DNA from: Artocarpus heterophyllus
Taxonomy: Eukaryota; Streptophyta; Magnoliopsida; Rosales; Moraceae
Assembly (NCBI GenBank): GCA_025403435.1
Contig: CM046347.1
Span: 28,670,183-28,734,182, forward strand
Direction of reading: 5' to 3'
Length of the DNA stretch: 64,000 bases
Part shown: in pieces, positions 10,378-20,578 of the stretch
How the letters are laid out: each line of letters opens with the position of its first letter
How positions within the stretch are numbered: position 1 is the stretch's first letter
Translations under genes and position numbers: made by a program
The notes under the pieces: generated by a model
Told to the model about the DNA's origin: nothing
The model's database searches: none
The model's input: only the letters and a program-made list of their open reading frames with translations

Positions 10378-12388
10378 TGTTAGACAAGTATGCCCTAAGA
10401 AGTAAAAATGTAGTAAGTTTTTGGAAACATTTTTATCAATAAAGAATTTATTCATTGTTTATATGCCAAAACTTGTCCTCTTTACGTTCATATTTGTTGA
10501 ATGTATGTTAAGCAAACAATAGTTTGAGACTGTCGGTCTAAACCTTAAGAATTGGGCATATGATGGACAGGATTATGCAAAAGACACGATTCTTAAGGTG
10601 ATGCTCTAAATCATAAGATCCGCAATCGAGGGAATAAAGTTGGGTGCTTTATTCATGTAAAGATTGTTATGTTGTCTATATCTCTATTAGGAGATGGTTT
10701 GTCTTGGCCATCGGAGGTGGACTCCATGAATAGAAACATTGGCACGTTGTTATAGGTGACGTTGTGTTGGATCGGGACATAAAGTGAATTGATTTAGATT
10801 AATAATTTTGTCTTGGCAAATCAATTCACTTTAGACAATCATTTGTATTGTATCTTAATCTTGAGATGAATAGCGGGCCTGTTATTTTGACTTGTGTCTT
10901 TTGATGTACCAAAGGGTGACACCCACATCTAAATAGTGGCATGCATGCCGGTACGTTTGAGGCATGACTCTTGATAGCGTAGACTTATTATTCATAGATA
11001 TGGAATCCATCGCTCCTCTTTAGGAGTAATGATATCCTCTTATATGCGTTATCCTGTAATTGAAAAACTGGAGTGCTCAACCATTTGGATACATAGGTGT
11101 AATCGAATGGTATATTGTCTTTGGATGGTAAGTTTTTCGATGGTGAGATAATGGAAGGTAAGATAAAAATAATCGGGAAGGTAAGACAGAACTTGTCCTT
11201 AAGCCAATTATGGATAATCATATGGGGATACGATACACTATGATATGTCATTGAGACTTAGCTATACGGGCTTCGTAATTCTATGTAGTTTGAGTGTGCA
11301 GCTCCAAGCTTTTAGTGGAATAGCGTTGGAGTTGATAATTATGAAATGTATATCTGGGATATTAGGTTTCGTAATTATCGAGAGCTTGAGCTATATAGGT
11401 CCATTTGGTCCCCTTTGCTAGCTCACAACATCCTGTAACGATACGGCGTGCTTTTCTAATAATTGATGACTTATGTCAAATTTATCAGATTGGTTAAAAT
11501 TTGGAAGAATCAGATAATTCATGTCTGTTTATCGGTTAAATTAATTTTGTGATTAATTGATTCAAGATAAACTTATTGAATTATTGGGATCGGATAATTC
11601 TTCTCTGTTTATTGGTTGATTTAATTTTGGATAAATTAGATCAAGATAAACTTGTAGAATTATTGGGAATTGATTTATTTTCCTAGAGATAATCTAGATA
11701 AAGTTGTTTTGATCAGGTAACTTCTCTATTAGGTTATTTGAATTAAAACTGAGACTTTATCCTATAGAATCTCAGGTGGAAAATAAAAGATTCACAGAGA
11801 TATTTATTTGGCAGTTCGGCTTGTCGATCTACGTGTTCGGCGTACCGATGGGGTTGTTCGGCCTGCCAATGAACGAAGGATAAGATTACATGTTTTTACA
11901 TGGATCTTATTAGATATTGATTCGATTTTGATTCTGGTTCGAATTTTTGAGACCTAATCTGATAAGGACTGACCCTAGGACCAACCTCTATAAAGAGGGA
12001 GTAAGTCTTAAGAGTTACTTAGATCAATTGAGAGATTAAGAGTGATACTCTACTGGTGAGAATCTAAAAACTCCCTGAGAGCTTTTGTTCACAAATCATG
12101 AACACTTGCTTTGGGTTCTCTCGATTGGTTGGAAGGAGAGTCACCTGGTGGAAGACCTATACATGTGAGCCCACACTCACTCCAATCGTGGATAGAGACT
12201 AGCAAAGAAGACTAGTTGGTTGAGGCTCTTCTGGAATGTTACTTCTCTTCACGTTTTGCGAGGGTTCTTCTGCAATCAAAGGTTAGTAAGATCTGGTTAA
12301 TTTATGCATATAGCATGTCGAACTTGTGTTTTGGGAAAATACTCTGATGTAAAATTTTTAAATTCCGCTGCGTACTATTTTTCCAACA
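10378..12388 (+). repeat. Copia-A 3' LTR
   Basis: Begins TGTTAGACAAG and ends TTCCAACA; 2011 bp. It follows the polypurine tract and is followed by the CTTTT duplication. It contains a GCCGAA cluster at 11812-11876 and a TATA box at 11989. Confidence 0.95.
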
Positions 12389-12514
12389 CTTTTGTTTGCT
12401 TATATGTAAAGAGGACAACAATTTGGTATATGAATAATAAATAAACCCTTTATTGATAAAAATGTCTCTAAAAACATATTACATTTTTACTCCTTAGGGC
12501 ATACTTGTCTAACA
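12389..12514 (-). repeat. Remainder of interrupted reverse Copia-A LTR
   Basis: The first 120 or so bases of a reverse Copia-A LTR (ending CTTGTCTAACA at 12514), preceded by the CTTTT duplication. It joins exactly to 1-1817 once the inserted element is removed. Confidence 0.92.
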
Positions 12515-15037
12515 GTATTAACCTTTCATTTATATTATAAATGTTATGGTTTAATTAAAATAGTCATTTCATTATAGAATAGTTTTGAAACTGTTGTTTC
12601 ACTCATTTCCTTATTTACAATATATGTAGTATTTCAAATTGAGATGTGCAATATACTATCACATCTAGAGTTAGTAACCTGTATCATAATAACTATAATG
12701 TGCTAAAAGCTCAGTAAGTAGAAACTAATGCATAAACATGAACAATGAATGAGAATGCAATTAGACATTTTATTTTATTAGCTTTCTTTCAACAATTCTT
12801 TCTTCTTTTAGGCACCCTTAGAGTGTGGTACATAATTAGTAATGATAGGCTGTGATTTTTAGAACATGTTCATCATTTTGGCAAATGTAAGAATAATAAT
12901 GCAGGGTTTCTATCTTGGTCTTTAGACCTCATGTATTTACCGTATTTAGTCTCAGTCTTTATGGCTTTTCTTATCTTGGTTTTTCAAAATCAAAGTATTC
13001 ACCACCCTTTGTTCGGTCTGCTAGTCCCACTTGTGTCCCGTGCCTACCCAACCACCAGTTAAGCACCAAACCCTCATTTTAGTTAAAAACCTTGTTCCTG
13101 TTTTTGATCATATTACATGTTTTAATGTAAATGTCATGAATTATGAATGCTTTTCAACAATTTATATCATTCTTAAACAATGACAATCCAATCAATGCAT
13201 CTTAAAACATACATGACATAGTTTTTGTGATGCAGTAAATAGTAGTTTCTACTTACCTCCAATCAATAGTCTCCTCTTGAATTTTGATTGAGAACAAATT
13301 GCCAAGATTGAAAACTAAATCTAAAATTAAAAACTAAAAACAAAACAAACAATAATTATTTATCTTTTTTCCTTTTTTCCTCCATTTTCTTGTCTTTGGA
13401 AGCTTTACAAATCCCTCAAAATAGGGGTCTCCTCAAACCTCCTTAGGTGCTATGCTAAAAATAGGGGCTCCTTGTTAGACGCTAAAAAAATGGCATTAAC
13501 TCCCTTTCTCTTTGCTGATTTAGGGAGAAAATATGGCATGCAATAAGACTCCATGTGCACAGACACATGGTGGACACCGGTTGGCATTGGGCTAGAGCTG
13601 CACACATGATGCGCTAGCATTTGTTGAGGAGCGAGGGAGCACAAGAGTAACTCTAGGATGCACAACACTAAAACACTTACTGATAGAGTTAGTGGGCTGC
13701 AACTAGACGCGGGATGCTACTGGGTTGGCGGAGTACCACTGGTTGCTGTAGAGATGTGCGCCTGTCAAGAGTGGGATGCGTGCACCCATCTTGACCTTCT
13801 ACTATTGATCCGATGGCTAGTGTAGGGAATGGTTAAGTGCTAGGCTTTGCACAATTGATCCTATCTCGTGCTAAAATTGATCCAATCTCAGCTGTTCCAA
13901 AATTAAAAAATTTTCTTGTCTTTTTAACCACCTGTAATCTCTAAAATTCCATTTTAGCCCCTACCACCTAATTTAATATACACGAATTGGAGAAAATAAA
14001 ATAAATGGAGGGATGATGGTGATGATGACGATAAAATTCAATTAAAACAAAATAGAATAAAATAAAAAAATCAAATTAACAAAATGAAATAAAAAGTAAA
14101 ATATATTAAAATAAACAAAATTAAATAAAAATACCAAGAACATAGAAAAATATGCGCATTCAAAGACATAAATAACTTTACTTTTATCGAGTAATCACAC
14201 ATCATGCCCAGGTCTTACACAATCTCATTATGTACAATGTATTCATTTAATGATTCATTATATTAATGGTTTGGATAAGACCATTTCATTCTCAATGGAA
14301 GTGATCTGCACTAGTAATGCTTAATTAAAGATTCTATACTATAGTTTAATAATATATTATAATTTATTCACCATTTAATCATAATCTTTAAACATTATTC
14401 TCTTATATATAGCACTTATATATAATATTTAACGCCAAGTAGATAATTAAGGAAATTTAATCATATTCCCAAAGTATTTAAAATACATGCACGTAAAATA
14501 TAAAAAAATTCACTTTGTTTATTTATGATGTGTTTATAAAACATCACATGTTGTAAAGGCATATAGCCTAGTAGATTGAAACCAGGCAGCCAAGTTGGTG
14601 GAGAATGAAATATCATGATATACATATATATATTTACGCACGTGCACGTGCTCCATTCAAAGATGGTACACATATATATATTTTAATTTTTCTTTGATTC
14701 AAATGTTATAAAATACTGGGATTAATCAAATAGCAACATGAAAATAACATAATTTAGAAAAATAGTACTTGATTGCTAAGTATACACAGTATGAAGGACA
14801 AACATTCCTATAAAATTTTCTTTCATGGGAATAACGAAAGCTTTGCTCTATGATCTTTTTATTGTTGTGGGTTTTAAAATACACATATGTTGTCGTTTTT
14901 TATTTTCTTATTGTACATGAATTTGCGGTAGACGATTAATGTCATCGAGAGAACTTTAATCATGCTTAGGATCTGGTGGCTTTTTTCAAAAAAAGGGTAA
15001 GTAAAAAAATAAAAATAAGATGAACTTGGGCTGAGTT
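12515..15037. other. Unassigned AT-rich DNA, no gene seen
   Basis: No frame here has a recognisable domain. The stretch at about 13250-13900 is richer in GC and may be an old retroelement remnant, but I could not match it to any family. A run of A-rich sequence with TAAAATA-type repeats is at 14000-14130. Confidence 0.5.
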
Positions 15038-15211
15038 GTCTTTTTAATGGTTTCTTTAAAATAAATGACCATAACTTTTTTCAATTAAACAAATGGCAGT
15101 TTATCAAGAGTTTATTAATATTGATAAATTTAAGTTTATCACTGATAAATGACTATTTGCCTAATTTAAAAAACTTATGGTCATTTATTTTAAATGTACT
15201 TTTAAAAAGGC
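15038..15211. repeat. MITE-like foldback hairpin, about 174 bp
   Basis: The left arm (from GTCTTTTTAATGG at 15038) and right arm (ending AAAAAGGC at 15211) are imperfect reverse complements for about 80 bp each. The core TTTAAAATAAATGACCATAA is exactly mirrored by TTATGGTCATTTATTTTAAA. Non-coding. The size and AT-rich foldback suggest a small MITE; terminal repeats and target duplication are not clear. Confidence 0.6.
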
Positions 15212-15369
15212 TACTTACTTCTATATCAAAAAAAAAAAAACCTAGAGTGTAGGGTGTTTTTTTTTAGGTTTTTTTTTTTACAACAAAGATGAGTAAAAAA
15301 AAAAAAAAGAGTCTAGCTTCAGTCCAGTGCAAGTTAAGTAGTAGGATCATTAATGGCAATTATGTCATT
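15212..15369. other. Homopolymer-rich spacer
   Basis: Runs of A (15228-15240, 15297-15308) and T (15255-15279) with no coding content. It ends with TCATT, the left target duplication of the solo LTR. Confidence 0.6.
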
Positions 15370-17395
15370 TGTTAGACATGTATGCCCTAAGGAGTAAAAA
15401 TATAATAAGTTTTTGAAGACATTTTTATCAATAAAGAATTTATTCATTGTTTATATACTAAATCTTGTCCTCTTTACGTTCATATTTGTTGAATGTATGT
15501 TAAGCAAACAATAGTCTGAGACTGTCGGTCTAAACTTTAAAGAATTGGGCATATGATGAACAGATTATATGGGAGGCACGATTCTTAAGGTGATGGTCTA
15601 AATCATAAGATCTGCAATCGAGGGAATAAAGTTGGGTGCTTTATTCATGTAAAGATTGTTACGTTGTCTATATCCCTTTTGGGAGATGGTTTGTCTTGAC
15701 CATCGGAGGTGGATAGAAACATTGGTACATTGTCATAGGTGACGATGTGTTGGATCGGGACATAAAGTGAATTGATTTGGATTAATAATTCTGTCTCAGC
15801 AAATCGATTTACTTTAGACAATCATTTGTAATGTATCTTAATCCTGAGATGAATAGTGGGCCCGTTGTCCTGGCTTGTGTCTTTTGATGTACCAAAGGGT
15901 GACACCTAAATCTTAATAGTCGTATGCATGCTGGTACGTTGGAGGTATAAGTCTTGATAGCGTAGACTTGTTATTCATAGATATGGAATCCATAGCTCCT
16001 CTTTAGGAGTAATGATATCCTCTTATATGCGTTATCCTATAATTGGAAAACTGGAGTGCTCAACCATTTGGATACATAGGTGTAACCGAATGGTATACTG
16101 TCTTTGGATAGTAAGTTTTCTGATGCTGAGATAATGGAACGTAAGATAAAAATAATCGGGAAGGTAAGACAGAACTTGTCCTTAAGCCGATTATAAAATA
16201 TCATATGGGGATATGATACACTATGATATATCATGGAGACTTAGCTATACAGGCTTCGTAATTCTATATAGTTCGAGAGTGCAGCTCCAAGCTTTTAGTA
16301 GAATAGCGTTAGAGTTGATGATTATGAAATGTATATCTAGGATATTGGGTTTCATAATTATCGGGAGCTTGAACTATATAGGTCCATTTGGTTCCCTTTG
16401 CTAGCTCAGAACATCCTGTAATTGCAAGGTGTGCTTTTCCAATAATTGGTGACTTATGTCGAATTTATCAGATTGGTTGAAATTTGGAAGAATCAAATAA
16501 TTCATGTCTGTTTATCAGTTGAATTAATTTTGTGATAAATTAATTTAAGATAAACTTGTTGAATTATTGGGATCGAATAATTCTTGTCGGTTTATTGGTT
16601 AATTTAATTTTGGATAAATTAGATCAAGATAAACTTGTAGAATTATTGGGAATTGATTTATTTTCCTAGAGATAATCTAGATAAAGTTGTTTTGATCAGA
16701 TAACTTATCTATTGGGTTATTTGAATTAAAACTGAGACTTTATCCTATAGATTCTCGGGTGGAAAATAAAAGATTCACGGAGATTTTTTATAACAGTTCG
16801 GCCTATCGATCCACGTGTTCGGCCTACCGATGGGGCCTGTTCGGCCTATCGATTAGGCTGTTTGGCCTGCCGATGAGCGAAGGATAAGATTACGTGTTTC
16901 CATGCGGATCTTATCAGATATTGATCCGAACTTGATTCTGTTTCGAATTTTTGAGACCTAATCTGATAAGTAATGACCCTAGGACCAACCTCTATAAATA
17001 GGGAGTGAGTCTTAAGAGTCACTCAGATCAGTTGAGAGATTGAGAGTGATGCTCTATTGTTGAGAATCTGAAAAACTCCCTGAGAGCTTTTGTTCACAAA
17101 TCACGAACACTAGCTTTGGGTTCTCTCGATTGGTTGGAAGGAGAGTCACTTGGTGGCAGAGCTGTACGTGTGAGCCCACACTCACTTCGGTTGTGGATAG
17201 AGAATGGCAAGAAGACCAATTGGTTGAGGCTCTTCTGGAACGTTACTTCTCTTCACGGATTGCGGAAGTTCTTTGGCATACAAAGGTTAGTAAGATCTGG
17301 TTAATTTTTATGCATATAGCATGTCAAACTTGTATTTTAGAAAATACTCAGGTGCAAAATTTTTAAAATTCCCGCTAGGTACTCTTTTTCCAACA
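15370..17395 (+). mobile_element. Solo LTR, Copia-A, forward
   Basis: Complete LTR, TGTTAGACATG to TTCCAACA, 2026 bp, with no primer site after it and no polypurine tract before it. It is flanked by TCATT (15365-15369) and TCATC (17396-17400), a 5-bp duplication with one mismatch. It is the product of LTR-LTR recombination that removed an element. TATA box at 16993-17000; GCCGAA cluster at 16795-16873. Confidence 0.93.
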
Positions 17396-18431
17396 TCATC
17401 ATCATTAACGACATGGAAAGTGAGTTGAAATAGGTGGAAACTGGGGGACACAAACAAGCCATTCTCCTCTCAAGACACCTTGGTAAGATTGCCGAGGCAG
17501 AGTGGGTTTGGAAAGTGAAGCTTACTTGAGCTGGTTAAGAAGCCCTTCGGGCCCTTGGTACATCTAGGAATGAAGTACTCGTTGATTTCCAAAACGACAC
17601 GATCGTTTCTCTTGCCTTCAATGTCAAGGCTCTGAAGAGATTAGTTTCCAAGAATACCCATATATCATCTAATAATATTAAGCATAAGTTATTGTTCTTT
17701 TTTCGTCTTGTTTTTTCACTTTTTTTGCTTCATTAGATAGAATCACAGAAACCAATGAATATTGGCTGAAACATTCTAACATATATATTTGCTTTAAAAG
17801 CCAAAACTCAATTAAAAAGGTTAACATCTCATCCAAATCCAATTTAATCAGTACCATATTATTTATTATCTTTAAACAAAGTTTTAAGTTCAATTTATTT
17901 GACAATTTTACATTCAACATTTTAGAATTTTGTCAGGGAGAATTTTGGGTAGAGAGTACAAATAAAAAAAACTTGGGACGATGCTAGGAATTGTTAAGAA
18001 AAGAAACATTTAAGATGAGAGAGAGAGAGAGAGAAAGAGAGAAACATGCGTATACTTTCCTTATTTTTTGCTTACCAATTCTTCTTAATTTTTTCAAACT
18101 TCCATGTTTGGCCACAAGATGGCAACAGGTAGGCTCAGGGTGGGTTATCGTCCCCGCTTTCTAGACCAAACCAACATCATGCATCTATACCCTGGTGTCA
18201 ATTTTCCATTAACAAGAAAGATAATTAAATATTCTTATTTGAAATTTTGGAATATTTAATTCTCTGATCAAGTGACCGTGGACTCAGGTTCTTCTGCAAC
18301 AAAGAAGCTAGAAGGAAAGACAGAATGAAGAATGCCAACATTACCACCTATTAAGCTTTGTGTGAAACACCCATCATCCGTTAATTAGAAACTACAGGGT
18401 TTGTTTGATAAATCAGTTAGAACTTGAAGTT
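17396..18431. other. Unassigned DNA between elements, no intact gene
   Basis: 17400-17660 is less AT-rich than its surroundings and could be a remnant of transcribed DNA, but every frame is broken and no domain is recognisable. A GA microsatellite is at 18016-18044. The last five bases, GAAAC (18432-18436), are the target duplication of the next element. Confidence 0.45.
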
Positions 18432-18436
18432 GAAAC

Positions 18437-20543
18437 TATCACTCCCCGAAACCCGATGGGTGACGTGGTGGACTAATTAAATTTAATGAGAATCGTCCTA
18501 AAAAGATTATAATAACTGATTTTTTAAAAAATATAAAAATTATTAGAAATCCTAAAACAAATAGATAAAAAGGAAACATTAAATAAACAAACCCCATTGG
18601 GTCCCACCGAACCCACTTTAGTGTGCACACATAGTACTGGCAATTTTAAATACATAACCACAGTCCAAGGATATATAAGTAAATTTAAAACATTACATGC
18701 CTTGTTATAAGTACCCTAAAAGATAATGTTCTAATCCTGCAATTTCCTTCCTGGTTCTTCAACCTCCTTAAGCTGAACTCCTCCTAGTTGTGGGGGGGGG
18801 GGGGGAGAGAATTTTAAAACAAGAAAATATGAGCAAAAGACTCAGTAGGACTAAAACTTAAATAAAACGTTTAATTTAAACACATATACATCATATATAA
18901 TCAAATGCTATAACGTGGGGCAATTAAATGGAACAAATAATGAATTAGAACGTATTAAATTTGTTCACACAGGATTAATTACTCATCCATAGACAAACTC
19001 ATTATTAAGTTATAGGCAAAGCCAAATGAATCACCATCCGAGTGGCCCAGCTAGGTTTCGGGACCTGCGCCCAAGGTCATGCTTCCAATGACCCGATCTC
19101 TATACATGGCATCATGCTCTATTTTATCATTTTGGACGGTACCAACCGGCACGTCCGGTGTCATCACATCATTATGTTTCATTTTATCGAATGTTCTCAT
19201 TAAATTCATTATTATCATCCATTATTTAACCAATAATGAAAATAAGTAATAAACTTCATTTCTTGAAAATCATAAAAAGGTTTTGTGATTAAACTTCTTT
19301 TCAGAACATGGCTACCAAGGAGAAGGGATAGAAGTCCTACCTTGATATCCGTACCAATGTCCAACACCGCGGTCTTGATCCGCTATACGTTTGCTCTACG
19401 GAACTACGAACAACCTTAAATAGAAACTAAGTTTATCAATTCCTAGCTTAAGGTATCCTACATCCCTAAGCTATCTCATGGTGTTTTAGTATGCTTTTAG
19501 CTCTCACAAAATCATTTTAAGAGGTCGAAAACTTGATCTAGGATGAAAATAGTAAAAACAGGCGAAAAAGGCCATTTTTCACTAGATTCGGTTGGCTTAC
19601 TGGAACCCCTAGTCCGGCTTGCCGAACTCCACAGTCTGACCTACCGAACTTTCCTAGGTTCAACCTGCTGACCAGATGAATTCGGCTTGCCGAACCTATA
19701 AATTCGGCCTGCCAAACACAGAGTTTGGCCTACCAAACTGGAAAATAATGGGAGGTCTGAGGCTTCGATTCTCGACCTCCCCAAGCTCAAAATCAAATCA
19801 AAACCTGTTTTTCCAAGTCCCAGAGCAAATATAGTGATCATAGATGATAAACAAACATAGTAGGACACATTTAAACAAGATTTCCATAGAAATTTCAAGA
19901 AAATCTAAAAATGAGGGGAAACAGGGAAAACTTGATTCAACTCAAATTTCATGAAATTAAGCCTAAATTTTGAATGATTCAAGTCCTACCAACCTAGATT
20001 ACGAGTTTCCTAAGCTCAAGAAACTAAAATCGCCACATTTTAAGGAGATTAAAAGATTTGGAACAAAAATTTAAAAGTTTGAAATTTAAGGAAATAAACC
20101 TCAAATCAAAGCTCAAAATCATGTTTGTGGAGTCTGAATTGGTGTTCTTCGCCTCCCAATCTAGCTGAGAATCAAGCCTAAAGCTCAAAATTTCAAAATC
20201 AAAATCAAAGAGGAGGAAGGGAGAGAGGGGTAGTGTGGGAGAGAGGGAGTGAAGAAAGATAGTGGCTGAGTAAGAGTGAGTGAGAGTGAGGGTGAGAGTG
20301 GTTAAATAGAGGGACAGGGAAACAACACCGTGCCCCCAGCACACGGTTTCTTGTAATCGGGACACATCAGGTATTTGATAAATTGTTTTGTTTCATAATT
20401 GAAAATAACACATGAAAATAATAAATGATGGAATAAATTTAAAATACCATAAAATACTTTAATTAACCTCAAGTTTTCATTAAAGCGTACTAATTCACCA
20501 TCTAATCACCATTTACACAAAATTAAATTTTCTGGGCATTACA
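18437..20543 (-). repeat. Chromo-1 3' LTR (reverse element)
   Basis: Starts TATCACTCCCCG (family TGTCACGCCCCG) and ends GGGCATTACA; 2107 bp against 2147 bp for its partner. Contains a poly(G) run near 18792-18806, a GA-rich block at about 20210-20300 and the GCCGAA cluster at 19585-19738. Confidence 0.92.
19585..19738 (-). repeat. GCCGAA palindrome cluster in Chromo-1 LTR (decayed)
   Basis: About eight copies related to TTCGGCAGGCCGAA (for example TTCGGCTTGCCGAAC, TTCGGCCTGCCAAAC), many with CG to CA/TG changes. A second decayed cluster is at 26400-26582 in the partner LTR. The intact version is at 29206-29376. Confidence 0.7.
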
Positions 20544-20556
20544 ACTCTCCACCTCT
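20544..20556 (-). other. Polypurine tract, reverse Chromo-1
   Basis: ACTCTCCACCTCT on the plus strand, that is AGAGGTGGAGAGT on the element strand, directly before the 3' LTR. It corresponds to AGGGGTGGAGAGC at 35244-35256 in the young copy. Confidence 0.8.
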
Positions 20557-20578
20557 AAAGAAAATTTTGTCCTCAAAA

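Larger units (their letters stand above)
1818..12388 (+). mobile_element. Complete Ty1/copia LTR retrotransposon, Copia-A, forward, decayed
   Basis: Two LTRs of about 2.01 kb (1818-3827 and 10378-12388) flank a tRNA-Met primer site, a long leader, a gag-pol frame in copia order (integrase before reverse transcriptase), and a polypurine tract. The total is about 10.6 kb. It is inserted into a reverse LTR of its own family with a perfect 5-bp duplication. The coding region has many nonsense codons and frameshifts and an internal 912-bp tandem duplication, so it cannot encode its own proteins. The LTR pair differs at many sites, so this is an older insertion than the chromovirus at 28359-37409. 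Confidence 0.95.

Noticed and set aside
13450..13668. 72-residue minus-strand frame with a leucine-rich start
   Set aside because: No recognisable domain, no conserved context; likely chance.
17116..17366. Two short frames near the end of the solo LTR (also 54340-54645, 61882-62187)
   Set aside because: Recurs in every Copia-A LTR at the same place; part of R/U5, not a gene.
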